Shown here: positions 1 to 6,503 of the stretch, piece by piece
Numbering within the stretch: the stretch's first letter is position 1
Layout: each line of letters starts with the position of its first letter
Source of the DNA: Actinomycetota bacterium
GTDB taxonomy: Bacteria; Actinomycetota; Acidimicrobiia; Acidimicrobiales; AC-25
Length of the DNA stretch: 9,515 bases
Assembly (NCBI GenBank): GCA_005888395.1
Contig: VAXF01000080.1
Coordinates: 1-9,515 of the forward strand
Direction of reading: 5' to 3'
Translations under genes and position numbers: made by a program
The notes under the pieces: generated by a model
What the model saw: only the letters and a program-made list of their open reading frames with translations
Database searches by the model: none
What the model was told of the DNA's origin: nothing

Positions 1-2
1 TG

Positions 3-527
3 GCCGGGCTCGTCCTGTGCGCCACCAGCCGCAACTTCGGCGGACGTCCGCCCGAGCGTGCCTTCTTCTCGATGCTGCCCTTTTTGTCGGCCGCGGCCCG
101 CATGACGCCCGCGCCTGTCTGGCGCGGTGTCACGGGGCGCGTGCTCGCGCGCCGTGACGACGACCCGCCGCTGCGCCAGTGGGTGATCGCCGAGATGCGG
201 CACACCGACCCGCGCGCCGTCATCGAGGCCGCACACGCGATCGGCCGCTTCTCGTCGCACGAATGGGCGGGCGAGATCGACGTCCCGACCGCGGTGGTCG
301 TCACCGCCCGCGACCGCCTCGTGCCACCCTCGCGCCAGCTGAAGCTGGCCCACGCCATCCCCGGCGCGACCGTGCACCCGGTGCACGGCGACCATGGCGC
401 GTGCGTGGTCGACGCCCACCGCTTCGTGCCGGTGCTCGTCGACGCCTGCCGCTCGGTTGCCAGCCGCTCGATCACAGGCCGCTCGGTTACAGGCCGCTCG
501 GTTACAGAGCGGGCCAGACAAGACTGA
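3..527 (+). CDS. alpha/beta hydrolase, C-terminal part (5' end outside window)
   Basis: The frame is open from the window edge, so the start, the nucleophile elbow and about the first half of the protein are missing. The visible 174 residues look like the lid and C-terminal half of an alpha/beta-hydrolase fold enzyme. The segment VPTAVVVTARDRLVPPSRQ matches the family strand carrying the acidic catalytic residue (Asp at 312-314, followed by the usual 'vP'). HGDHGACVV supplies the likely catalytic histidine (codon 393-395). The substrate cannot be read from this part; esterase, lipase or acyltransferase-like activity are all possible. The last ~20 residues (SRSITGRSVTGRSVTERARQD) are low-complexity and come from a 15-bp tandem repeat, so they are probably a dispensable tail. 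The next gene starts 88 bases downstream on the same strand. Fold assignment is good; function is open. Confidence 0.75.
   Translation, partial: AGLVLCATSRNFGGRPPERAFFSMLPFLSAAARMTPAPVWRGVTGRVLARRDDDPPLRQWVIAEMRHTDPRAVIEAAHAIGRFSSHEWAGEIDVPTAVVVTARDRLVPPSRQLKLAHAIPGATVHPVHGDHGACVVDAHRFVPVLVDACRSVASRSITGRSVTGRSVTERARQD
448..507 (+). repeat. four in-frame 15-bp tandem repeats at hydrolase 3' end
   Basis: Four consecutive 15-base units begin at 448, 463, 478 and 493. The last two are identical (GCCGCTCGGTTACAG). The second differs at two positions and the first at two near its 3' end. Because the unit is a multiple of three, it adds five residues per copy (consensus GRSVT, with degenerate first copies) without a frameshift. 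It is followed at once by ERARQD and the stop codon. Confidence 0.9.
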
Positions 528-615
528 CTACTTCAACTCATCCGTTCGGGTGATTCACGTGGTGCCTTGACGCGGCCATGATGAACGTGGGCGTTCGACC
601 TAGCAGGAATCGCCG

Positions 616-1356
616 ATGGAATCGCCGGAGCACGACGACGATCGCCTGCGAACGATGGCGCTCGTGCTCGCGGAGGCCGAGCACCGGGTCAAGACGTCGA
701 TCACGATCATCTCCGCGTGGGCCAGCACGCTCGACGACCGATGGGACGCGCTGACCCTGGAGGAGCGCCGAACCGGGATCCACGTCATCCGCGAGCGGTC
801 GGACGCGCTGAAACGGGAGGCAACGCGCCTGTTGGCGGGCGCCGAGTCAGCGATGCCTGAGCTCGAGCCCCAGTCGGTCGACCTGGTCGGCGTCCTGCGG
901 GCGCCGGTCAGGGCGATCGCCGGCGTTTCGCCCGATCACGTCGTGTATCTCGTCGAAGAAGGCTCGGCGCGAGCGTGGGCCGACCCCGGCGCGCTCCAAC
1001 AGGTCGTCACCCATCTCGTCGACAACGCCATCAAGTACTCGCCGCGTGGAGGCACTGTCACCGTCCGCGTGCGCGGGGAGCCCGACATGGCGGAGCTCGC
1101 GGTGAGCGACGAGGGAGTCGGGATCCCTGTCGGCGAGGACGTGTTCGCCCCGTTCTGGCGTGGCGACACCTCGAGGCCACCCCACGAGAGCATCGGCGTG
1201 GGACTGTTCGTCGTGCGCAACCTGGTGCAGGCCATGGGCGGGACAGTGAGCGCACGACGCAACGACGGCGGCGGCTCGACGTTCACCGTTCGCCTGCCCG
1301 GAGGGACCCAGGCCCATCCGGGAGGCGGGTCGGGAACGGAGAAGCGCCGGCCGTAG
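616..1356 (+). CDS. small soluble sensor-histidine-kinase-like protein
   Basis: This 246-residue protein has a short dimerisation/phosphoacceptor-like region and a full HATPase_c domain, but no membrane segment and no recognisable sensor domain. His23 in AEHRVKTSITIISAWASTL aligns with the HisKA H-box (usually H-E-L-R-T-P-L), with Val-Lys-Thr replacing the usual Leu-Arg-Thr-Pro. The ATP-binding boxes are clear: N box HLVDNAIKYSPRGG (133-146, Asn137), G1 DEGVGIP (165-171), F box FAPF (177-180), and G2 GVGLFVVRNLVQAMGG (194-209). The Gly/Pro-rich C-terminus (229-246) is probably disordered. AGGA at 605-608 lies seven bases before the ATG and supports this start. No response regulator is visible. 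It ends 12 bases before leuC on the same strand and could be co-transcribed with it. A true kinase with a partner elsewhere, or an anti-sigma-like ATPase, are both possible; the G2 box and H-box favour the kinase family. Confidence 0.85.
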   Translation: MESPEHDDDRLRTMALVLAEAEHRVKTSITIISAWASTLDDRWDALTLEERRTGIHVIRERSDALKREATRLLAGAESAMPELEPQSVDLVGVLRAPVRAIAGVSPDHVVYLVEEGSARAWADPGALQQVVTHLVDNAIKYSPRGGTVTVRVRGEPDMAELAVSDEGVGIPVGEDVFAPFWRGDTSRPPHESIGVGLFVVRNLVQAMGGTVSARRNDGGGSTFTVRLPGGTQAHPGGGSGTEKRRP

Positions 1357-1359
1357 ACT
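1354..1359 (+). promoter_or_regulatory. candidate -10 box for leuC (TAGACT)
   Basis: TAGACT fits the TANNNT actinobacterial -10 pattern. It lies exactly nine bases before the leuC ATG and its first three bases are the stop codon of the preceding gene. The region before leuC has no convincing Shine-Dalgarno sequence, which fits leaderless or near-leaderless initiation. No good -35 hexamer is seen 17-18 bases upstream. This is inference from sequence only. Confidence 0.4.
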
Positions 1360-1368
1360 GACGGCGTC

Positions 1369-2772
1369 ATGGCCGCCGCGCGCACGCTGAGCCAGAAGGT
1401 CTGGGACCGCCACGTCGTGCGCGCCGTCGCGGGCGAGCCCGACCTGCTCTACATCGACCTGCATCTCGTGCACGAGGTCACCTCGCCGCAGGCGTTCGAC
1501 GGACTGCGCCTGAGCGGACGCAAGGTCCGCCGTCCCGACCTCACGCTGGCGACGATGGACCACAACGTGCCCACCACCGACCTGAGCCTCCCCATCGAGG
1601 ACCCCGTGTCGGCGAAGCAGATCGAGGCGTTGCGGCGCAACTGCGAGGAGTTCGGCATCCGGCTCTACGCGATGGGTGAGGCCGACCAGGGCATCGTCCA
1701 CATCATCGGCCCCGAGCAGGGTCTGACCCAGCCCGGCATGACCGTGGTGTGCGGCGACAGCCACACGTCTACTCACGGCGCCTTCGGCGCGCTCGCGTTC
1801 GGGATCGGCACCAGCGAGGTCGAGCACGTGCTCGCGACCCAGACGCTCGCCCAGCGCCGGCCCGGCACGATGGCGGTGACCATCGAAGGCGAGCTGGGCG
1901 CGGGCGTGACACCGAAGGACGTGATCCTCGCGGTCATCGGCACGATCGGCACCGGTGGCGGCGTCGGCCACGTGATCGAGTACCGCGGCTCGGCCATGCG
2001 CTCCTTGTCGATGGCGGGCCGGATGACCGTCTGCAACATGTCGATCGAGGCGGGCGCCCGGGCCGGCATGGTCGCGCCCGACGACACGACGTTCGCCTAC
2101 CTCGAGGGACGTCCCTACGCGCCCAAGGGCGCGGCGTGGGAGCGGGCGCTCGACGAGTGGCGCTCGCTGGCCACCGACGATCGGGCCGTTTTCGACCGCG
2201 AGGTCGTCATCGATGCCGCCGACCTCCGGCCCCACGTCACCTGGGGCACCAACCCGGCGCAGGTGGTGCCGATCGACGGCGCCGTTCCCGATCCGGCGGC
2301 ATTCGAGGGATCGGCGCGCGAGGCGGCCGAGCGAGCGCTCGTCTACATGGCCCTCGCGCCCGGCACGCGCATCCGCGACATCGAGGTCGACACGGTCTTC
2401 ATCGGCTCGTGTACGAACGCGCGCATCGAGGACCTGCGAGCAGCGGCGTCGGTGATCGACGGCCACAAGGTGCGGGCCGGCCTGCGCGCCCTCGTGGTCC
2501 CAGGGTCGATGCGGGTCAAGGCCCAGGCCGAGGCCGAGGGGCTCGACAAGGTGTTCACCGCCGCCGGGTTCGAGTGGCGCAACGCCGGATGCTCGATGTG
2601 CCTCGGCATGAACCCCGACCAGCTGGCGCCCGGCGAGCGGGCGGCGTCCACCTCCAACCGGAACTTCGAGGGACGCCAGGGCCGCGGCGGCCGCACCCAC
2701 CTGGTCTCCCCCGCCGTCGCCGCCGCCACCGCCGTCGCCGGCCACTTCGCGACGCCGGAAGAGCTCGACTGA
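1369..2772 (+). CDS. leuC: 3-isopropylmalate dehydratase large subunit
   Basis: LeuC is the large subunit of isopropylmalate isomerase (EC 4.2.1.33). It carries the [4Fe-4S] cluster and, with LeuD, converts 2-isopropylmalate to 3-isopropylmalate in the cytosol. The 467 residues match the usual bacterial LeuC length. Family signatures include TMDHNVPT (Asp64-His65), GDSHTSTHGAFG (129-140), FIGSCTNARIEDL with cluster Cys348, and NAGCSMCLGMNPD with cluster cysteines Cys408 and Cys411. All three cluster ligands are present. Near the C-terminus, STSNRNFEGRQG (from Ser427) is the aconitase-family substrate-binding segment. The start at MAAARTLSQKVWDRHVV fits the family N-terminus. Its stop TGA shares its A with the ATG of leuD, implying translational coupling and balanced subunit synthesis. 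Confidence 0.98.
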   Translation: MAAARTLSQKVWDRHVVRAVAGEPDLLYIDLHLVHEVTSPQAFDGLRLSGRKVRRPDLTLATMDHNVPTTDLSLPIEDPVSAKQIEALRRNCEEFGIRLYAMGEADQGIVHIIGPEQGLTQPGMTVVCGDSHTSTHGAFGALAFGIGTSEVEHVLATQTLAQRRPGTMAVTIEGELGAGVTPKDVILAVIGTIGTGGGVGHVIEYRGSAMRSLSMAGRMTVCNMSIEAGARAGMVAPDDTTFAYLEGRPYAPKGAAWERALDEWRSLATDDRAVFDREVVIDAADLRPHVTWGTNPAQVVPIDGAVPDPAAFEGSAREAAERALVYMALAPGTRIRDIEVDTVFIGSCTNARIEDLRAAASVIDGHKVRAGLRALVVPGSMRVKAQAEAEGLDKVFTAAGFEWRNAGCSMCLGMNPDQLAPGERAASTSNRNFEGRQGRGGRTHLVSPAVAAATAVAGHFATPEELD

Positions 2773-3347
2773 TGGACGCCGTTCGAGTCGTGCAGGGCAC
2801 CGCCGTCCCTCTCGGTCGCTCCGACGTCGACACCGACCAGATCATTCCCAGCGAGTGGCTCAAGCGAGTCGAGCGCACCGGCTTCGGCCGGGGGCTGTTC
2901 GCCGACTGGCGCGTCGACCGCGACTTCGTCCTCAACCAGCCCGAGTACGCCGGGGCGAGGATTCTGCTCGCCGGCGCCAACTTCGGCACCGGGTCGTCAC
3001 GCGAGCACGCGGTATGGGCCCTGCAGGACTACGGCTTCGAGGCCGTCGTGTCCCCGCGGTTCGCCGACATCTTCAGGAACAACGCCACCAAGACCGGCCT
3101 GCTGCCGGTCGAGGTCGACGCGGCGGTGAGCGACGCGCTCCTCGCCGCAGTGCGCGACGATCCCTCGATCGAGCTCACGATCGATGTCGAACGCCGGCTC
3201 ATCGCCGCGCCGGCCGCCGGCATCGAAGCCGAGTTCGCGCTCGACGACTTCACGCGCGACCGCTTCCTTCACGGTCTCGACGACATCGGCGTCGCGCTCC
3301 GCTACGAAGCCGAGATCGCCGCCTTCGAGCACCCCGTGGTCGTGTAA
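2772..3347 (+). CDS. leuD: 3-isopropylmalate dehydratase small subunit
   Basis: LeuD is the swivelling small subunit that completes the isopropylmalate isomerase active site with LeuC. It has 191 residues, normal for a bacterial LeuD. The start is fixed by the TGATG overlap with leuC and by the family N-terminus RSDVDTDQIIPSEWL. The loop that contacts the substrate is at 28-40 (EWLKRVERTGFGR). GANFGTGSSREHAVWAL (68-84) is the conserved catalytic/phosphate-like binding stretch, and FRNNATKTGLLP (101-112) is also diagnostic. The same frame stays open far upstream, antisense to nothing but overlapping leuC; that extension is spurious. The stop TAA overlaps the ATG of the following SDR gene. GGAAGAG about ten bases before the ATG may act as a ribosome binding site. 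Confidence 0.97.
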   Translation: MDAVRVVQGTAVPLGRSDVDTDQIIPSEWLKRVERTGFGRGLFADWRVDRDFVLNQPEYAGARILLAGANFGTGSSREHAVWALQDYGFEAVVSPRFADIFRNNATKTGLLPVEVDAAVSDALLAAVRDDPSIELTIDVERRLIAAPAAGIEAEFALDDFTRDRFLHGLDDIGVALRYEAEIAAFEHPVVV

Positions 3348-4147
3348 TGGGTCTCCTCGCAGGCCAGAAGGTGCTGGTCACGGGAGCGTCGGCCGGGATC
3401 GGTGCCGGCATTGCCCGGCGCATGGCCGCGGAAGGCGCGGTCGTCGGTATCTGTGCCCGCCGCCACGACCGGCTCGAGGAGGTGCTGGCCGACTGCCGGA
3501 CCCACTCGCCCGACTCGCGTATGTGGGTCGTCGACCTGTCCAACCTCGATGCCGTCGATCGGTTCGCCGCCGAAGCCGACGCCGAGCTCGGTGGTGTCGA
3601 CGTGCTCGTCAACAACGCAGGCATCCCGAAACGCCGGCACGTACGCGACCTCACGCCTGACGTCGTCGAGTCGGTGATGAGCATCAACTATTTCTCGCCG
3701 ATCCGCCTCACGCTGGCGCTGCTCCCCGGCATGCTGCAGCGCGATCACGGCCACATCGTCAACATCTCGTCGATCGCCGGCCGGCTGGGCCCGCCCCGTG
3801 AGGCGGCCTACTCGTCCACCAAGGCCGCCCTCACCGCGTGGTCGGAGTCGATGGCCGTCGACCTCGACGGCACCGGCGTCACCGTGCACGTCGTGAACCC
3901 GGGGATCATCGACACCGAGCTGTTCCAGCTCCCCGACAACGAACCGTCGCTGGCCGACCTCGACGCCCTGCCGGTGGAGGCCGTGGCCGACGCCGTGGTT
4001 CGCCAGCTCGAGGAGGGCACGTTCGAGATCTTCGTACCCGAGTGGTTCAAGGACGTCGTCGCCGGCAAGGCCAGCGACTCCGGCCTCTTCCTCGAGGGAT
4101 CGAAGGCCTGGGTGCGCCAGCGCCTCGAGCAGCTCGCCGAGTCCTGA
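3347..4147 (+). CDS. short-chain dehydrogenase/reductase (SDR), classical type
   Basis: This 266-residue Rossmann-fold NAD(P)-dependent oxidoreductase has all classical SDR marks. They are the cofactor glycine motif TGASAGIG (12-19), Asp63 in VVDLSN for adenine contact, NNAG (89-92), structural Asn114 in SINYF, catalytic Ser142, Tyr155 and Lys159 (Y-x-x-x-K in YSSTK), and PG (185-186). Arg38-Arg39 at the end of the second strand region suggest NADPH preference, which is inference. The ATG at 3347 overlaps the leuD stop as TAATG, so translation is probably coupled to leuD. It is not a LeuB (isopropylmalate dehydrogenase) homologue, which is a different fold. The substrate cannot be deduced. 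The C-terminal segment FEIFVPEWFKDVVAGKASDSG is characteristic of some actinobacterial SDRs but gives no function. It ends just before a long palindrome and a convergent methyltransferase gene. Confidence 0.93.
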   Translation: MGLLAGQKVLVTGASAGIGAGIARRMAAEGAVVGICARRHDRLEEVLADCRTHSPDSRMWVVDLSNLDAVDRFAAEADAELGGVDVLVNNAGIPKRRHVRDLTPDVVESVMSINYFSPIRLTLALLPGMLQRDHGHIVNISSIAGRLGPPREAAYSSTKAALTAWSESMAVDLDGTGVTVHVVNPGIIDTELFQLPDNEPSLADLDALPVEAVADAVVRQLEEGTFEIFVPEWFKDVVAGKASDSGLFLEGSKAWVRQRLEQLAES

Positions 4148-4154
4148 GGTCCGC

Positions 4155-4211
4155 GAGCGTTTTGTCAGCAGGAATTCACCCTGTGGGGTGAATTCCTGCT
4201 GACAAAAGCTC
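4155..4211. terminator. long palindrome between convergent genes, possible bidirectional terminator
   Basis: Two 22-base arms (4160-4181 and 4186-4207) are perfectly complementary around the loop TGTG (4182-4185). The left arm begins TTTTGTCAGCAGG and the right arm ends CCTGCTGACAAAA. GAGC (4155-4158) can extend the stem with GCTC (4208-4211) if G4159 bulges. It fills the 70-base gap between the SDR stop and the methyltransferase stop, so it can fold at the 3' end of both transcripts. The T run is on the 5' side and the A run on the 3' side in both directions, the reverse of a classic bidirectional intrinsic terminator, so no U-tract follows the stem. U-tract-free terminators have been proposed for actinobacteria. 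The arms are clearly more AT-rich than the surroundings. Confidence 0.6.
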
Positions 4212-4217
4212 CCGGGA

Positions 4218-4850
4218 TCAGGGCTTGACGCCCGCCAGCAGCGCGAGCTCGAGCCACTTCCAGTGGCAGTCGACGTCGGTGAAGCCGATCTCGCGCAGCC
4301 ACCGGAGTTGCGTCTCGACGTCGAGGAGCTTGTTGGACGGGTCCTCCTCGTCCGGCGTGAACCCGATGGCGTCGAGGAAGCGCAGGTGCAGCGCCGGGGT
4401 GGGCGACGACACGTGCTCGAGGTTGCAGAAAACGCCACCGGGCTCGACGAGGTCGAACACCTCGGCGTAGAGCGAGCGCTTGCGCTCGTCGGTGCAGTGG
4501 TGGATGGCGAAGGCGGAAACGACGGCGTCGAACGTGCCCCAGTCACGTGAGAGCGGCCGGTCGAGGTCGTGGTCGACGATCTCTACGCGCCCGTCACCGG
4601 CGAACCGCTGCCGCGCCGCCTCGAGCATCGCCGGCGAGAAGTCGACGGCCATGCCCGTGGCCTGCGGGAATTCGTCGAGCACGAGGGCGAGGATGGCGCC
4701 GTCGCCCGTGCCGAGATCGAGGACGCGGCGAGTCGTTCCCGGGAGCCGAGCGATGAGCTCGGCGGCAGCCTCGTCGCGTCGAGGCAGATGCGCGCGCCGC
4801 TCCAGGTATGCGAGCGCGTGTGCGTCGGTCGCCCACTCGTTGACCGCCAT
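4218..4850 (-). CDS. class I SAM-dependent methyltransferase
   Basis: The 210-residue product is a Rossmann-type methyltransferase. Motif I VLDLGTGDG (43-51) binds S-adenosylmethionine. Asp70 in MAVDFSPAML is the acidic residue that contacts the ribose. DHDLDRPL (93-100) and DAVVSAFAIHH (108-118) correspond to motifs II-III, and EPGGVFCNLEHV (136-147) to motif IV/post-motif. The C-terminus GFTDVDCHWKWLELALLAGVKP is the usual final strand of this family. The substrate is not evident; small molecules or tRNA wobble-uridine-type relatives are possible. The frame remains open upstream into leuA, but the start chosen is ATG at 4850, one base after the leuA stop, since upstream residues are low-complexity and antisense-like. 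No strong ribosome binding site is seen, so translation is probably coupled to leuA and the gene should share leuA's attenuator. Confidence 0.9.
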   Translation of the reverse strand: MAVNEWATDAHALAYLERRAHLPRRDEAAAELIARLPGTTRRVLDLGTGDGAILALVLDEFPQATGMAVDFSPAMLEAARQRFAGDGRVEIVDHDLDRPLSRDWGTFDAVVSAFAIHHCTDERKRSLYAEVFDLVEPGGVFCNLEHVSSPTPALHLRFLDAIGFTPDEEDPSNKLLDVETQLRWLREIGFTDVDCHWKWLELALLAGVKP

Positions 4851-4851
4851 G

Positions 4852-6396
4852 TCAGGGCGTGGCCTCGGGTGTGCGGGCGTCCTTGCGGCCCCGCACGCGG
4901 AGGAGCTTGTTGACAGCGTTGAGATAAGCGCGCGCCGATGCCTCGACGACATCGGTGGAGACGCCCCGACCCGACACCTTCACGCCCTCGGCCTCCAGCT
5001 GGATGATGACGTCGCCCAGCGCGTCGACACCGCCGGTGACCGACGACACGTTGAAGTCGGTGAGGCGCGTGTCGACGCCGGTGGCCTCCTTGATCGCCTT
5101 GCAGGCGGCGTCGATCATCCCGTCGCCCTCGGCGGTGTGCTCGAGCTTCTCGCCCGACCGGGTGAGCACGACGCGCGCTCGCGGCGTCGCCACCGTTCCC
5201 CCGCTCACCTCGAGCTCCTCGAACGTGAAGGCCTGCTCGACGCTCGTGCCGAGCTCTTCGGCCACGATGGCCTCGAGGTCGGCGTCGGTGATCTGGACCT
5301 TGCGGTCGGCCAGCTCCTTGAACCGCGTGAAGGCGGCGTTGAGGGCGTCGCCCTGCACCGTCAGGCCCATCTTGGCCAGCGTGTCGGAGAAGGCGTGGCG
5401 GCCGGAGTGCTTGCCGAGGACGATCTGGCTGCCGGTCTGGCCGACGCTCCCTGCGTCGATGATCTCGTAGGTCGTGCGCTCGGCCAGCACGCCGTGCTGG
5501 TGGATGCCCGACTCGTGGGCGAACGCGTTGCGACCCACGACCGCCTTGTTGTACTGGACCGGGTAGCCGGTGAGCCGCGAGACCAGCCGGCTCGCGCGGG
5601 CGAGCTCCTCCGTGCGCACACCGGTCTCGAGCCCCGGGAACTGGTCGGGACGGGTCTTGATCGCCATCACGACTTCCTCGAGGGCGGCGTTGCCGGCCCG
5701 CTCGCCCAGCCCGTTGACGCACACCTCGACCTGCCGCGCCCCCGCCTGCACGCCCGCCAGCGAGTTGGCCACCGCCAGCCCGAGGTCGTTGTGGCAGTGG
5801 GTGGAGGTCACGTAGTCGCCCGAGACCTCGCGCCGCACGTACTGGATGAGCGCCCCGAAGTCCCACGGGATCCCGTAGCCGACGGTGTCGGGGATGTTGA
5901 GCGTGGTGGCGCCGGCCTCCACCGCCGCCCGCAGCACCGCGATCATGAAGTCGAGCGGCGTGCGGGTGGCGTCCTGCGGGCTGAACTCGACGTCGTCGGT
6001 GTGCTCGCGGGCCCGCGCCACACCGGCCCTCGTCTCGGCCAGCACCTGCTCCTCGGTCATGTGGAGCATGTGCTCCATGTGGCTCGGACTGGTCGAGATG
6101 AACACGTGGATCCGGGCACGGTCGGCCTCGCGGACCGCTTCCCAACAGCGGTCGACGTCGGCCCGGTGGGTGCGGGAGAGCCCGGCGATGACCGGCCCCT
6201 TCACGGTGCGCGCGATGGCCTGCACGGCCTCGAAATCGCCCTCGCTCGACACCGGGAACCCCGCCTCGATGATGTCGACCCCGAGGCGCGCCAGCTGCTC
6301 GGCGATCTCGAGCTTCTCGGCGACGTCGAGGGAGATACCCGGCGACTGCTCGCCGTCTCGCAGCGTCGTGTCGAAGATCCGCACTCGCTCGGCCAT
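4852..6396 (-). CDS. leuA: 2-isopropylmalate synthase
   Basis: LeuA (EC 2.3.3.13) condenses acetyl-CoA and 2-ketoisovalerate, the first committed step of leucine synthesis. The 514 residues match the canonical bacterial long form with a regulatory domain. The TIM-barrel catalytic part starts with FDTTLRDGEQSPG (8-20; Arg13 and metal ligand Asp14). STHCHNDLGLAVANS provides metal ligands His200 and His202, and VNGLGERAGNA (228-238) includes Asn236. GRNAFAHESGIHQHG (288-302) is the flexible-subdomain signature. About 385-500 is the C-terminal leucine-binding dimer domain (GMIDAACKAI at 426-435), so feedback inhibition by leucine is expected. ATG 6396 is chosen because AAGGA lies six bases upstream and the family N-terminus fits. 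A longer frame to 6552 runs through the attenuator and is rejected. The methyltransferase starts one base after the stop. Confidence 0.98.
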   Translation of the reverse strand: MAERVRIFDTTLRDGEQSPGISLDVAEKLEIAEQLARLGVDIIEAGFPVSSEGDFEAVQAIARTVKGPVIAGLSRTHRADVDRCWEAVREADRARIHVFISTSPSHMEHMLHMTEEQVLAETRAGVARAREHTDDVEFSPQDATRTPLDFMIAVLRAAVEAGATTLNIPDTVGYGIPWDFGALIQYVRREVSGDYVTSTHCHNDLGLAVANSLAGVQAGARQVEVCVNGLGERAGNAALEEVVMAIKTRPDQFPGLETGVRTEELARASRLVSRLTGYPVQYNKAVVGRNAFAHESGIHQHGVLAERTTYEIIDAGSVGQTGSQIVLGKHSGRHAFSDTLAKMGLTVQGDALNAAFTRFKELADRKVQITDADLEAIVAEELGTSVEQAFTFEELEVSGGTVATPRARVVLTRSGEKLEHTAEGDGMIDAACKAIKEATGVDTRLTDFNVSSVTGGVDALGDVIIQLEAEGVKVSGRGVSTDVVEASARAYLNAVNKLLRVRGRKDARTPEATP

Positions 6397-6441
6397 GACT
6401 GGTCCTTTCACGCAGTTCGGGGCGATGGCTTTCGGGGCAAC

Positions 6442-6473
6442 AAAAAACCTCCTGGCCCGAGGGCGCAGGAGGT
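6442..6473 (-). terminator. intrinsic terminator of the leuA attenuator
   Basis: Read on the minus strand, ACCTCCTG (6473-6466) pairs with CAGGAGGT (6454-6447). An inner GCC/GGC stem closes a CUCG loop, and a run of six T (6447-6442) follows, the first of which is in the stem. This is a textbook U-tract terminator, yet it sits 46 bases before the leuA start codon, after a short Leu-rich leader ORF, so it should act conditionally. Confidence 0.88.
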
Positions 6474-6475
6474 GG

Positions 6476-6502
6476 GGCGAGCACCTATGTGGGGCGCTCG
6501 CC
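6476..6502 (-). promoter_or_regulatory. leader stem next to leader-peptide stop (attenuator 1:2 hairpin)
   Basis: On the minus strand GGCGAGCGCC (6502-6493) pairs with GGTGCTCGCC (6485-6476), ten pairs with one G-U, around a seven-base loop. The 5' arm starts one base after the leader TAG (6506-6504), so a ribosome on the Leu codons would block it. The freed AGGTG (6486-6482) can then pair with CACCT (6474-6470), which removes the first half of the terminator's 5' arm. This antiterminator is only five pairs long, so the switching model is inference. Confidence 0.65.
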
Positions 6503-6503
6503 G

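Noticed and set aside
538..553. Small hairpin TCATCC-GTTC-GGGTGA after the hydrolase stop as a terminator
   Set aside because: Only six pairs including one G-U and no T run follows; too weak to call in a GC-rich genome.
847..2745. 632-codon open frame on the minus strand opposite the kinase gene and leuC
   Set aside because: Long antisense frames are expected in high-GC DNA. The translation is Arg/Gly/Ala/His-rich with no domain, whereas leuC on the other strand is unmistakable.
2772..4147. SDR as a replacement for LeuB
   Set aside because: LeuB belongs to the isocitrate/isopropylmalate dehydrogenase fold; an SDR has no known oxidative-decarboxylating role on 3-isopropylmalate, so position alone is not enough.
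4155..4211. Palindrome as transposon end, att site or miniature inverted-repeat element
   Set aside because: No transposase, integrase or flanking target duplication is seen and the surrounding genes are intact housekeeping genes. Kept open only as a possible REP-like repeat.
4851..4952. Upstream extension of the methyltransferase to ATG 4952
   Set aside because: It lies inside leuA coding sequence, is Ser/Arg/Pro-rich, and is unlike methyltransferase N-termini.
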